Under the pieces are notes generated by a model. The model was given only the letters and a program-made list of their open reading frames with translations. It was not told where the DNA came from and made no database searches. Below are positions 42,480 to 53,433 of a DNA stretch of 64,000 nucleotides, piece by piece. How positions within the stretch are numbered: position 1 is the stretch's first letter; each line of letters opens with the position of its first letter. Both the position numbers and the translations under genes were made by a program. Origin of the DNA: Isochrysis galbana (Eukaryota; Haptophyta; Isochrysidales; Isochrysidaceae); the NCBI GenBank assembly GCA_018136815.1, contig CM030936.1:3672474-3736473 (forward strand). Direction: 5' to 3'.

Positions 42480-45073
42480 ATGCGGAGCGCCGCGCTCAGC
42501 CTCGCCTCCCAGGTGCTTCTCTCTGACTTTGGGCCCGTCGTCCACCGGATCGGCCTCCAGCTCCTCGAGAATGGGGCTTCCTCTCTGAGCCAGCTCGTCG
42601 CGAGCAAGCTCTCATCGACACAGGTGAGAGCCGCCGACGCTCATCTGGTTGGGAAGAGGGAAAGGGGGGATGGCCGGTTGGGTGGGGTGGGGTGGGGGGG
42701 GGGGGGGGGGGAGGGCAGACGGGGGAGGGGAAGGGTAGGGAAGAGAAGGGGAAAGGGGGGACGAAGCCTGGCTGGTGGCGGAGAGGGGGGAAGGGGGAGG
42801 GGTGGGAGGGAGAGGAGGGAAGGGGTGGGAGGAGGATTCTCAGCCTAGGGATCATGAGGGCGGGGCACTCGGATGGGGTGGGGAGGTACCGGACAGGGAA
42901 GAGAAGGTGGAGCGGGCGAATCTTGGCAGGCGCGGGGAAGCATGGGGGGGGCGGGGGGAAGAGAGGGGCACTGCTTGAAATCAATCCGCGAGCGAGCGAC
43001 TGATGAGAAGAGGAGAGAACGTGAGGTGGAAAGCCGTGCACTGCCCCGAGAGGGTGTACGGCGAGTGTACAACCCATAGCAAGATGTAGAATACCAGCCG
43101 CATGTGTGCGAGCAACCTTGGCCTTGGCACGTCTGCCCGCACGCACTGACCCGCCGGCTTCCTGCCCACAGATACGCTCGTCGCTGCTCGTGCTCATGCA
43201 GCACAACATCGTACGCGTGATCGAGAACAGTAGTACCTCGCGCCGCGCACCGGGTGCATCGAAGCGCGCCCTGCTAGCGCCCGCCCGCGTCACGATGCGC
43301 TACACCTATGAGGCCTCGCTCGACGAGGTGCTCGCGCGCCGCTGGTTCACGTGGGTGGTCGATGCGACGCGCCGCCGCTTTGGCGACGAGGGTGCGCTAT
43401 TGATGGAGGAGGCGCTGGCGGTTGGCCGGTCGACGCTCGACGAGTTGTGTGATGGGGCGGCCGCCTCCTACGTGCGCACGGCTGGCGCACAAGCTTCTCT
43501 GGTCCCGGCCAAGCGCAAAGCCCTCAAGGAGTGCTTCGGCAAGTTGCTTGATGCCCGGTATTTTGAGCCGGTGCCCACTCTGACGTACCTCGACGGTGCG
43601 GTGTCGTCTACTGTGCCTGCACCTGCACCTGCGCCTGCTCCTGCGCCTGCGCGCGGCGGGGGTCGCGGTGCTGCCGGCCGCGGCCGCGGTGCCGTTGCGA
43701 CTGCCCGACTCAAGCGCAGCGCAGGCGTTGCGGGTCTCGACATGGGCGACGCAGCGGCGCGCGCGCTGTGCGGTGCACCGTCCGCAGTTGCTGCCAGCTC
43801 CGACACGCCGACGCTCTGGCGCGCCAATGTCAGCGGGATGCGGCGCGTGCTGCGTGCTGACGTCATCAGCCGGCTCGTCAGTGATAAGTTCGACTCGACC
43901 GCCGCCATGGTGAGCCGCCCGCCTACACCGGCTTCCTGCGCCAGCACATGCACACAACGCCACTCGCCAGGGACGAGACAAGACACAAGGCTGAATCGCC
44001 GAGGCTGGCAACATCTTGGTCCTTCGTGGGCCAACACTTGCCGGCCAGTGCTGAAGACCTTCGTGCAGACCGAGGCTAGGCGACACCCATGGCGCGTCGC
44101 GTCCATGATTCATACACTGCCACCAGGTCTTTGTCGCCTGCGCACACTGACGCTGCATGCGAGTCGCCCTCCGCTGCCCGTGTGCCCTTCAGCTTCTCGA
44201 GAATATCTTGCAAATTCAGCAACACGATTTGACCGACGACGGCTGGCCCCTGCCGCACAACAACGAGCCGCGGGGAAGGCCGTGCACAGCACCCTTCACA
44301 GTCGAGGAGCTCGTCGCTCTCTGCCCGCCCGTAATGGAAGGCGCGCGCCGTTGGCCCCTGCCCCTGCCTGATGTATTGGCTGTAGGGCTGTCGCCCGCCT
44401 CGCGCAACTCAGCCGCCTCTCCTGCCCATCGCCTTCAGGCCTCGACCAGCCCTCCGCGCGACGCCAGCTTGTATCCAACTATTTGGATACGATGTCCAAC
44501 GACCCGCTCTGCCAGATGGCGTCGCCGCTCAACGGCAAGTACATGTTCAACTTGGCTGAGATGACCGCTGCTGTCAAGCAAATCATGCTCGAGACGGCAG
44601 TCCTCCACAAGTTCGGCGAGGCCGCCTGCCGCATCTTCCGCCTACTGCTCCGGCTAGGCTTCAAAGGTGGCTGTGTCACCACCGACCGGTTGCCGCTCAA
44701 GCTGGAGCTCAAGCAAGTGGCCGAGATGAGCCTGATGCCTGAGCGTGAGGCGAGGCCGCTCCTTGGCCGCATGCTCGCCGCCGGCTTCGTCTCACTCCAG
44801 GAGATGCCGCGTTCCACTGACCACAACCCGCGCACCACCGTCTACCTTTGGCACGTTGAGATGGCGCGCGCCTGTCGCGCGCTCGAGGCCGAGATGCTCG
44901 CGACCGAGAGCAAGCTCATCAGCCGGCTTGAGGCGGAGCATAGGAGAGGCGAGCGAATGCATGGCGATGGCGAGTCGACAGCACCGAGCGGGGACCCTAG
45001 CCGCGTCGCTTCCTTTCTCGAGACAGCTATCCTCCAGACGCATGAGAGCATAATGTTCTTTCGTTATATTTGA
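42480..45073 (+). CDS. RNA polymerase III subunit RPC3/RPC82
   Basis: Four exons: 42480-42623, 43172-43909, 44193 to about 44349, and 44439-45073. The first two junctions are clean GT-AG in phase; the third is unresolved. A GTAATG donor at 44331 fits homology but not phase, while a GTTGGC donor at 44350 fits phase. The protein of about 550 residues has the family's usual length. Exon 1 is the first winged helix (LSDFGPVVHRIGLQLLENGA). Exon 2 has IRSSLLVLMQHNIVRVIE, the YTYEASLDEVLARRWFTWVV segment and GDEGALLMEEALAVGRST. The C-terminal exon carries FGEAACRIFRLLL, KQVAEMSLMPEREARPLLG, FVSLQEMPRSTDHNPRTT and YLWHVEMARACRALEAE, which track human POLR3C closely. It belongs to the RPC3-RPC6-RPC7 initiation subcomplex in the nucleus. 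An (Ala-Pro)n and Gly/Arg-rich insertion follows exon 2's second winged helix. Confidence 0.92.
42624..43171. repeat. G-rich first intron of RPC3
   Basis: Starts GTGAGAG and ends CACAG. The first 350 bases are G/GA-rich with a G run at 42692-42710. Confidence 0.8.
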
Positions 45074-45775
45074 GTTCGCCACGGTCGTTACTCGCCATGG
45101 CAGCGTGGACGCGCTCCGCTTGTCGTGGCTCGCAATTTCGGCTCGGCACAATGTGGCGAGAGGCAGCTCGCTTGCTAACGGCAGCCACAAGACCGCCCAC
45201 ACGGCCGCGTTGCGCGAGTGATACCTCGTCACCAAGCGTTGCGTCCAGGGCGGAGTGCGCCCTTTGGCGCCACGGGAATGCCGATTTCCGCAGCTTGTAC
45301 TTCGCAAGAAACTCTCCGGACATGCATAACGCACAATGGTACGGCAATGGCTGTATCTCCAACGTGTCATCTTGTAGCTGCACATACTTGAATGACAACA
45401 TGAAAGTGGCGTTTACCGCACATGCGATACACATGCTTCCGCGTTCCGTGCAGTATGTCTCGCTTGGGTGCTCTTGCAAGATCTTGCCAGTGTCTGCGAT
45501 GGAATCATCCTTTAGTCGCCCCATGGTAGGGGCTCATTATTTTGTTCATTGAGCGTTAGGGCTGCTACCACTAGCCTTGCATTAACACGCCAAGCCACAT
45601 GGCCGCGGCCTGCCCGATTGGCGCATAAATCATGATATGAATAATAAAACAGAAAACATCCGACAGATCATCTTCATCTGGCAACGTTAGTACCACTACT
45701 CCCAGCTAGCCCAATACTATCACGATCACGAGCCACTCCTCAACGCACCTGCCCGCACGCCTTGAAGTGATGGCA
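45074..45775. other. RPC3 3' flank, no gene recognised
   Basis: Minus-strand frames at 45027-45524 show Cys-rich stretches but no family motif. No confident feature. Confidence 0.35.
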
Positions 45776-45903
45776 CAAAAAAAACTTCTTAATATTCTCG
45801 CCGCGCGCGCGACTACGCACCCTTATTGTGCTGCCACGCCCGCTACTCTCATCTCCCCTCCACCTGCCTTGCGGCTCGTCCCTCGTGCACTACCTAGGGG
45901 CTT
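45776..45903 (-). mobile_element. retroelement 3' tail, solo copy
   Basis: Reverse complement of the family tail. On the minus strand it reads CCTAGGTAGTGCACGAGG, GCCGCAAGGCAGGTGGAGGG, GCGGGCGTGGC and GCGCGCGGCGAGA, then AAGAAG and a T run. No element ORF lies next to it. Confidence 0.8.
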
Positions 45904-46844
45904 GGTGTTTGGGGTTTCATGTAGCAGGCCGCTCCCCCACCGCCGCCGCCGCACTTCCTTCCCTTAGCGCGGCCGTGCCTTACGCTCGCGCGCTGGCGTC
46001 TGCCGTCTGCGAGTGACAGCACAGCTCAGCCGTCTGCCGTCTGCCCCGCTGTCTCCGCATGCCCCCCGACATGCCCGACCGAGGCGAGAGGCCCCTGCGG
46101 CTCTTTACCTGCTTCTGGGGGCAATCAGGTTTAATTTACGACCTCTTCGTATCTCCCCCTTAGGCACATCGCACTTCTCTCGTCTTATTCGGTAGGTCTC
46201 TTGGAATCCTGCGTAGCAAGATTGCCTCTCGTTTCCGTTATGGTGCGATTCCCGTTCCAGACAAGATCGCCGACAGATCGCCCTTTGGTCGTCGTCCGTC
46301 GTCGTCTAGCCGGAGTGTTTGGGTTTGATTTCAGTCGAGTTATGTGAGAAAGTCGTGGGGCGAGAATCGGGGTGTTTTTCCTGGGTGTCTCTGTCCGTCG
46401 TCCTGTCGTCAGTCGTCATCCGTCGCTCTCGCTCTCGTCGCTCTCGCTCTCGTAACACTCAGACCCTACAATCTCGCCTCGCCTCACCAGCCCCTGCCAT
46501 CACAGCCCTCCTCTCACTCGCCCTCGCCTCTCGCCGCTCGTTCCATGTCGCTCTCGCCGCCGTCCTCGCCCTCGCCCAAGCCCGCCTGCCCGCCTCCCTC
46601 TGCTGACGGGCTTCAGCCCGTCAGCGTCTCTGAAGTCGTCTCCTCCGCCGCGCCTGCCGCCGGCCTTGCTCCTTCCTCATTGCCCTCAGGCCCTATGGGC
46701 CACTCCAATTCGTCATTAGGCCGCGGGCAACCTCCGGGCGCCAGCCTGTGCAGCCTTTGGTGCTGCCGTGCACCATCAGTTTGTGGCTCGACTGCATCGC
46801 TTGCGGCATCTGTAAGTAAGGCCCTCCTCCTCGCCACTCGCCTC
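45904..46844. other. possible first exon of the HET/LRR gene
   Basis: A frame from ATG 46545 (MSLSPPSSPSPKPACPPPS) ends at a consensus donor CATCT|GTAAGTAAG at 46812. An acceptor at 48226-48227 (TCTCACAG) would join it in phase to the HET/LRR frame. This remains a hypothesis because the peptide is low complexity. Repeated TCGCTCTCGCTCTCG words occur at 46425-46455. Confidence 0.35.
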
Positions 46845-47105
46845 GACCCCCCCCCCCACTTCTCTCTCTTCCCCGCCCCCACTTTCTCTCTCTTCCCCCC
46901 ACCCCTTCGCTTCTCTCTCTCCCCTCCCCTCCCCCCCCGCGCGCGGCCTGCGCTCGGCTTCTTCTGGGTGCCCCGCCGCCCCCCCCGCGCGGCCCCTGCT
47001 CGGCTTCTCGCCCCCCCCCCCGCCCCCCCCCCCCCCCCCCGCGCGGCCTGCGCTCGGCTTCTCGCCCCCTCGCCCCCCCCCGCCCCCCCCCCGCGCGAGG
47101 CCCCG
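46845..47105. repeat. C-rich minisatellite
   Basis: Three copies of a GC-rich unit containing CGCGCGGCCTGCGCTCGGCT and TTCTCGCCCC, separated by long C runs. Confidence 0.8.
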
Positions 47106-47219
47106 ATAAGTCCCCGTCTCTCGCTCTTCTTCTCCATTCACTGCACTCGCCCGCCTCTCTCGTGCGAGGACCAGATGGAGGACACCCCCAGACAACAGGA
47201 ATCTCCAGCCTCCACACAA

Positions 47220-47270
47220 TAATCTCGCTCTCTCTCTCCTCTCCCCATCTCTCTCCCTCCCTCCCTCCCT

Positions 47271-47324
<54 letters not shown>

Positions 47325-48035
47325 TCTTTCTTCTTCCTCTCCTCTCTCTCTTCTCTCTCTTCTCTCTCTTCTCTCTCTTCTCTCTCTTCTCTCTCCTCTC
47401 TCTCTGCTCTCTCTCCTCTCTCTCTTCTCTCTCGACTTTAACCAAGGGAGGAGGAGCTCGTCTGCCATCTAAAAAAAGGCACGAGGCCACATCTCCATCT
47501 CCACTCCGTCCGCCCTCACCACCCGACATTCACCCACACACGCTCCCTCTCTTATCTATTCTCCCCTCCCTCCACGGGGGGGCCTCACTTCAACCCGGAC
47601 CGTCTGCGCGCCGCGGCGGCTCGCGCGCGCTTCTTCTGACTTCGGCCGCCTTCTTCCCTCTCTCTCTCTCCCCCCCCCCCACTTCTCTCTCTCTCCCCCC
47701 TTCCTCTCTCTCTCTCTCTCCCCCCCCCGCCCCACTTCTCTCTCTCCCGCCCCCCACTTTTCTCTCTCTCCCACCCCCTCGCTTCTCTCCCTCCCCTCCC
47801 TCTCCGCTACAATTCTCTCTCTCTCCCTCCCTCCTCTCCCCCGCCACCCCACCCCGCGCACCAGTCTTTCCCTCTCTCCGGGCTCTTCTCTTCTCTCTTT
47901 CCCCCCCCCACTCGCCCTCTCCCCTTTCTTACCCCCTTCCCCGACCCCCGCCACCCCCCGCCACTCGTTCACGTATCCGCCCTCTTCTCTTCTCTCTCTC
48001 TCTCTTCCCGCCCCACTCCCCCGTCCCCGTCCCCT
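47220..48035. repeat. CT-rich tract upstream of the HET/LRR gene
   Basis: (CT)n, (CCCT)n and CTCTCTCTTCTCT repeats on the sense strand of the following gene. Antisense frames here are Glu/Arg/Gly artefacts. Confidence 0.9.
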
Positions 48036-48041
48036 TCCCCA

Positions 48042-49946
48042 ATGCTCCTCCTCCTCCCCGACGGCCAACTACTCTCTCTCCACCCCTCCTCCTCGCCACT
48101 CGCCTCGAGGCTGGAGGCCGCACTCGCCCAGCAGCAGCCACACCTCTTGCCCCTCCTCCCCCACCTCTGGATCGCCTCCTCTCTCTCTCGCAGCCGCAGA
48201 ACTCCAGCAGTTCTCCGCCTCTCACAGCGTTCTCTCGGAGGCGGCTGCAGCTACTCTCAGCCTGCGCTGCCCGAGCAACAGCAGCGCGAGCCCAGGCAGA
48301 GCGAGGCGGAGGAAGAGGAGCCTCAGGCCTGCTCCATCGACGTCCACAACCTGGGCAAGGGCGCAGGATGCAGACCCGAGGCCAATGAGGATGAGATGGC
48401 GTCCGATGCCGACGAGAAGGAGGACACCATCGCCACAGAGGATATCAAGCTCGAGAGCGCCCAGGAGGTCGACCCGAATGCGATGGCCGCCGCGCAAGAG
48501 GGCGCCGCTGAACGAGAGGCCGCGTACAGGGCCGTTCTGGTCTCGGCGCGCGACTGGGTGCCGGTGCAGCTCGATGGCGCCGATGGGGGCAGTGCAACCG
48601 CGCCCACCTCGACGCCCGCCCACATACCCGGCGCACTCGACGTGCAGGTGGACTCGACAACCATCACGCGCTGGAAAGAACGCCGCGGTGGCGAGCTCGA
48701 ACGCATGATTACGACGGGAGCGGTCGCGCTCCTCGACGCAAAGTGGGTCATCAGGCTGGCGCGGCAGGACGGCCGCTTCAAGCCGCGCCAAGCGCTCCCC
48801 GATGAGGCCTTCCTCTCGCTCACCCAGGTCCAGGCGGCTACCGCGGGCCTCGAGCTCCCCGTCGTGTGCGTCTCGCACCCGTGGCTCCAGCCCGAGCATC
48901 CCGACCCGCATGGCCACAACCTCCAGACATTGGCGCGCGCGCTCGAGGCGCTGCTCGAGGACGAGCTCCTTTGCAACGGCACTGCCGGCGTCTTCTACGA
49001 CTTCTCCTCCATGCACCAGAAGTGCCGGCGCGCCAACGGCTCCGCGGGCGATGAGATTATTGGCTTCGACCCCAGCCTACGGGGTGGCGTCGGCCGGTAC
49101 GCGAGCGAGCAGGCGCTCTTCACTCAGGCGCTGCACGACGTGAGCGTCCTCTTCTCGCACCCGCACACCCACGTGTGGAAGCTGACTGAGCTCCCACCCG
49201 ATTATGACCACGAGCTGCAGTACAAGCAGTCGGGCAACAGGGCGCCATACGAGGAGCGAGGGTGGTGCTTTTGCGAACAGCTGCTCGCCGAGATGATGAA
49301 GTCCGGCTACCTCGTGCTCGACCTGGGCAAGATTGGCAGCTGGGTGAATTTTTGGGACATGCAGAGTGTATGCTCTGATGTCCGGCGCGCGCCCATGCTC
49401 CCTTCGCGCGTCGCCGCCGAGTTGCAGAACAAGAGCTTCACCAACGGCCGCGACCGGCCGATCGTTGCGCGCATCTACGCCGAGGGGTTCGCCAAGCGCT
49501 GGGGTGAAGTCGAGGAGATCGATTACAGCTACCTCGACTGGGGCGACATGGAGGCTCGGCTGCTGGGCGACGTGCTCCGCAAGATTCGCGCTCCTAACCT
49601 CAAGAAGATCTCTCTCAGTCTCAACTCCATCGGCCCCGAGGGCACGGTTGCGCTCGCCGAGGGTGTCAAGGGTCTCAAGGGACTACAGGCGCTCGTGCTT
49701 GACCGCAACGAGATAGGTGCCGAGGGCGCAATCGGCTTCGCCAAGCGCATGAAAAACATGAAAGCATTGCAGTACCTCAACCTCGACGGCAACGAGATTG
49801 GTCCGGAGGGCGCGCTTGCACTCACCAGGGCCATCAAAGGGCTGAGGGAACTCGAGCTGCTTAACCTCGTGGCCAATCAGATTGACGATGAGGCCAAGCG
49901 TATGCTCAAGGAGCGACTCCCCGCCGGCCTCGAGATGAAGGTGTAA
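48042..49946 (+). CDS. HET/TIR-like domain joined to RNI-type leucine-rich repeats
   Basis: A 634-residue frame; the true start is uncertain (48042, 48402, or spliced from 46545). Residues about 85-160 are acidic linker. Residues about 265-440 form a domain with PVVCVSHPWLQPEHPD, a segment with GVFYDFSSMHQ, HDVSVLFSHPHTHVWKL and PYEERGWCFCEQLLAEM. The order S-H-x-W, then a strand ending in a polar pocket (YDFSSMHQ), then E-R-x-W-x-x-x-E is the plan of HET-type domains, relatives of TIR. A C-terminal block at about 518-620 has three to four RNI-like repeats (GLQALVLDRNEIGAEGA, ALQYLNLDGNEIGPEGA, LELLNLVANQIDDEA). Proteins joining such domains to LRRs are reminiscent of innate sensors, but there is no NTPase between them. 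Function is unknown. Confidence 0.75.
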   Translation: MLLLLPDGQLLSLHPSSSPLASRLEAALAQQQPHLLPLLPHLWIASSLSRSRRTPAVLRLSQRSLGGGCSYSQPALPEQQQREPRQSEAEEEEPQACSIDVHNLGKGAGCRPEANEDEMASDADEKEDTIATEDIKLESAQEVDPNAMAAAQEGAAEREAAYRAVLVSARDWVPVQLDGADGGSATAPTSTPAHIPGALDVQVDSTTITRWKERRGGELERMITTGAVALLDAKWVIRLARQDGRFKPRQALPDEAFLSLTQVQAATAGLELPVVCVSHPWLQPEHPDPHGHNLQTLARALEALLEDELLCNGTAGVFYDFSSMHQKCRRANGSAGDEIIGFDPSLRGGVGRYASEQALFTQALHDVSVLFSHPHTHVWKLTELPPDYDHELQYKQSGNRAPYEERGWCFCEQLLAEMMKSGYLVLDLGKIGSWVNFWDMQSVCSDVRRAPMLPSRVAAELQNKSFTNGRDRPIVARIYAEGFAKRWGEVEEIDYSYLDWGDMEARLLGDVLRKIRAPNLKKISLSLNSIGPEGTVALAEGVKGLKGLQALVLDRNEIGAEGAIGFAKRMKNMKALQYLNLDGNEIGPEGALALTRAIKGLRELELLNLVANQIDDEAKRMLKERLPAGLEMKV

Positions 49947-50344
49947 GCTCGCCATTGGCCGGCTCTGCTCTAGTGAAGCTTGTGGGAGACGTCCCTTGTC
50001 CGCCACAGCATGCGAGCAGCGGACAAATGTGCGCCCCCTACTCACATCCAACTATTCCCATGTACGATGTGCACTTCAATTCGCGGCGCCAGCGCACCCA
50101 ACACACCCAGTCTCGCGCACCCGGGCGGCGCTGGCCACCGATGATGATGAAGTAGCCAAGCGGATACTCCAAGGCGCGCCGTGAAGCCCGCCCCCGGAGT
50201 GAAGCGGTATTTGTTCAGTACGCGAGGTGGGGACCTGCACACGCCCTGAGATTGCTGTATTGCTAGAACTAGAAGAGGTGCTAATGCATGGCTAAATATT
50301 GCTTTGCAAAGTAGCGCTGTACGGCAACAACACGGACGCATCCA
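49947..50344. other. 3' flank, no gene recognised
   Basis: Short frames only. Confidence 0.4.
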
Positions 50345-50541
50345 GAAGAGCCAAAGCAGACATGGGCCGACAGCCCAAGAAACGAATAGACGCCAACAAA
50401 TTCCACCCATTATTTGAAACAAACGACGATAAGGAACTAGTTCCAAGCAGTAAACTCGTAGCAATACTAGAGCGCCTAAGAATACAACATATAATACAAC
50501 AAAAAAACACCACCAGACCTAGCGGTTGCGCAAACGCGTAG
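50345..50541 (+). pseudogene. retroelement C-terminal peptide fragment
   Basis: The frame reads RAKADMGRQPKKRIDANK, then FHPLFETNDDKELVPSSKL and a stop. It matches the end of 52030-53238 and the fragment at 16556-16685. Its tail differs from the 130-bp family tail, so it may be a separate lineage. Confidence 0.55.
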
Positions 50542-51479
50542 TCTTAAAGACTACCGTGTAGTCTTGGGAGGGGGGGGGAAGACAACGGAAAATGTCAGCC
50601 TCCTTGGCCGCCTCCTAACCAACGGCCAAAGCCTCGCCACGGTTCGCCCCCTCCCCCCGAGGGTGTCCCCTATCATCTCCCTGCTTGGGGTGTCCAGGTT
50701 TTAGGCCCAGGCACAATTATCTAGATATGCTTTTGGATATTTGGGTGCACTTTTAGCCCATTTGGATATCTCCGGATATTTGGGCCGGTCATAGGCCCCG
50801 GCGACCAATACCGGGGGGGGGCAATACCAAGGAAGGGGGCCAATACCAAGGGGGGCCGGGAGTGAGGGATCGTGGAGCGGGGCGGGAGTCGCGGCACTGC
50901 GGATGGGATCACCGCATGACTCTCGGCTGTTGGTTACTTAGTAAATGGCCCTGTTTACGTGAATAGTGAGTACGTCTGTGCACGCCACAGTGAACCAGAA
51001 CGACCCGACATCGACGATGGACGATGGAAGCGGGTGAGGCCTGAGCGAGCCCGCTCTCCGCTGCCCTGCCCGTTGTGCCTGCCCGCGGCGGCGGCCGCGC
51101 GCGATGGCGCGACTCACAGACTCACAGACACCAGGTGTCGTTCCGTCAATTGTGGGACATCAGTCGAACTGAGCGATCAAATGTCAAAAATCACCTGGCC
51201 CTCTTTTGACGGAACGCGACTTCCCTGACACCCTATGTCGATATGTCGATGCAGGTCCCAGCGCACGAACCCGCGCAGCCAGGGCAGTCGCCGAAGATGC
51301 GAACGAGAACATCGAGCTGGAGCGCGCACGCGATGAGCGCATGGGGAGAGATCCCCCACGAGATATCTTGGGACCGGAGAATGTTTTGGACGAATCTTCC
51401 TGCCGTCGGCCGAGGAGAGGCGGACGGAGAGAGAGAGAGAGAGAGAGTCTCGCAGAGCGACTGCAGAACGAGAAGTCGA
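50542..51479. other. spacer, no gene recognised
   Basis: G runs near 50571 and 50814. Small repeated words (TTTGGATATCTCCGGATATTTG) occur at 50728-50782. No supported coding. Confidence 0.4.
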
Positions 51480-51720
51480 AGTCATGCCGGTTTATTACCT
51501 TAAACGAGCCAACAATTATAGTAACAGCAAAACAAAATTCGAATCGCAAATTTCGAGACCAAAATCTGCAAACCTGGACTTGTGGACTTGAGACCATGGG
51601 GAATCCGAATCTGTGTGCCTTGTGCGTCAGTGGCAACACGGGGAACTGTTCAATTGTAATTGTGAGCGCGTACCTTACACGAATATTCATGCCTACAGCC
51701 TTCAGATAGGCAGGAATACA
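51480..51720 (+). repeat. dispersed repeat family A, diverged copy abutting a hAT relic
   Basis: It shares ACCTTAAACG, GACCAAAATCTGCAAACC, ACTTGAGACCATGGGGAATC and CATTCATGC-type landmarks with 4870-5115 and, inverted, with 33003-33285. It ends at GCAGGAATACAACA, where hAT sequence begins. Confidence 0.7.
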
Positions 51721-51721
51721 A

Positions 51722-51895
51722 CAGCCTTATGCCTGAGCCCAAATTCTGCGTCTTGTGAGCGTGTGTTGTGTGTTCTCCATGCTCACCACCATTTTTGGGC
51801 CTGAGAGGACCTCTTCGCTTGCCGATCAACTGCAAGCCTCCGTCATGTTGCGGTACAATAGGAACAAGCGCGACGTTGACGTTGAGGCGGCATGA
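51722..51895 (+). pseudogene. frameshifted hAT C-terminal domain relic
   Basis: One frame gives ALCLSPNSASCERVL. A shifted frame continues FGPERTSSLADQLQASVMLR and YNRNKRDVDVEAA before a stop. It matches the hATC relic at 38259-38549 across the break. Confidence 0.8.
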
Positions 51896-52029
51896 TTGAA
51901 ATGTCGTAATGTGTGTGCTGTTGTGAGTGTGGGTGCGTGTGTGGGTGACTCAAAAATAACACACTGTAGACTATAACTATAGACTATAGATACCTATAGA
52001 AGCATAGCATTGGTTTTATTTTCATTTTC

Positions 52030-53238
52030 GTGCGAGATAAAAACGAGATATTTGGGCGAGCTGGCCGGCACCTTCCCGAAGTCTTCGAGCACGAAGGAAA
52101 AAGAATAAACAAGTCGGAATTTCTCGACTCGTGGGGGCACGTGGTACGGCAAGCCTCGCGCCTCCTCAACGAAGCGAGAGACACACCGACACCCGACACG
52201 GCCCCCCCGGCGACGCGGCCAGAAGCGCCGGGCGACACATCCTCGACGGGGGAAGCAACCAGAGAAATCAGGGTCTCCGAGAGCGACACCTATATAACTA
52301 AAATGAATAATATATGGCTATTCACAAACACTAATTACCTGGGCGAGGCTACGGACACCACCGAGGTAGCAAAACCGGGCGAGGAGGAACAATACCACGC
52401 CCCCGCCACATGGGAGAACGGGCTGAAAGGCCCGAAACACCTAGAATACCCCCTAGCGGACGAATACGCACTCGACGGGAAAACACAGCTAGATCAAATC
52501 ACCGTGTCAGACATAACGCGCGAGCTCATAAAGAACGGCCCCTGCGCCAAGCCTCAGCCGGCGCGAGAAACATGGACGCGGAAGCTAGAAATGACACACG
52601 ACGAATGGAAACACGTGGCACAACTATATACCCACCCCCTGCTAAAGCACACGGACAAACACCCCCACTTTAAGCACATCACCCACAGAAGGCTGGGCAC
52701 ACGAAACCGGTTCGCGACGGCAGCCACCACAAAATGTAGACTCTGCGGAAAACACCGCGAAGATTCGACACACCTAGCCAGATGCTCGTCCACGGTTCGG
52801 ATATTCCAAACCATAGAGGCCGTGGCGGGGTTCACCCCTGCGAGCAACAGATCGACAAACCAGAAGATCAAAGACAGACTGTTCGCATACCCGAGCACAC
52901 CGACACCCGATAGCCTTAAAGCCCTCTACCTAATAGCGTGGAGACACATAATAGGCGACTTCTACAGAGTAGAATTCGATCAATACTCATTCCACCACGT
53001 GCCGGTCATCGAAAGAACCTTGAGCAGGTTCACGATCCTCGTCAGAGGCCTTGGGCCCCCGGACGGAACCTCGACCGTGCGCACAAACAAGGCCTCCCAG
53101 GGCAGGAAGCCGAAGATCAAGACCCCACGGGACCTTTGCACCCCCGTATACAAAACTAATAACAAAGGAAACCTAGTCATAAGTGTAAACTTGAAACTGG
53201 TAGCACAAGCGCTCGACATGGTGGAGCGGCTCGCCTAA
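52030..53238 (+). CDS. retroelement ORF2 C-terminal region with zinc-knuckle
   Basis: A 402-residue frame, likely 5' truncated. Residues about 1-40 are helical (AGRHLPEVFEHEGKRINKSE). Residues about 170-230 include MTHDEWKHVAQLYTHP. Near residue 240 lies KCRLCGKHREDSTHLARCSS, a C-x2-C...H...C cluster like the zinc-binding tail after the reverse transcriptase of non-LTR elements. The C-terminus reads RTLSRFTILVRGLGPP, TVRTNKASQGRKPK and YKTNNKGNLVIS. Base composition is less GC-rich than host genes. Three shorter copies of the C-terminus are in this window, and the family tail follows at 53434. No reverse transcriptase or endonuclease domain is present here, so the copy cannot be autonomous. 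Assignment to a non-LTR element rests on the zinc cluster, the truncation pattern and the tail. Confidence 0.65.
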   Translation: MRDKNEIFGRAGRHLPEVFEHEGKRINKSEFLDSWGHVVRQASRLLNEARDTPTPDTAPPATRPEAPGDTSSTGEATREIRVSESDTYITKMNNIWLFTNTNYLGEATDTTEVAKPGEEEQYHAPATWENGLKGPKHLEYPLADEYALDGKTQLDQITVSDITRELIKNGPCAKPQPARETWTRKLEMTHDEWKHVAQLYTHPLLKHTDKHPHFKHITHRRLGTRNRFATAATTKCRLCGKHREDSTHLARCSSTVRIFQTIEAVAGFTPASNRSTNQKIKDRLFAYPSTPTPDSLKALYLIAWRHIIGDFYRVEFDQYSFHHVPVIERTLSRFTILVRGLGPPDGTSTVRTNKASQGRKPKIKTPRDLCTPVYKTNNKGNLVISVNLKLVAQALDMVERLA

Positions 53239-53433
53239 AAACGAACGCTCCCTCGAGGCGTACCGCCTCTCACCCCGCTTGCACCCACAACAGACACACC
53301 GTACGTCGGACGCCCGACGCCAGGCGCAATAAGGACTAAAACGAAACCGGTAGCCCGGCGGCGTAGAAGGAAGGAGAGCGACAAGCCGTCGGGGACCGGT
53401 ACACACCGTCTGCCACTGGAAACCCACTTCACC

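Noticed and set aside
46613..47529. Minus-strand Gly/Arg/Glu-rich frames
   Set aside because: Antisense of C- and CT-rich low-complexity sequence.
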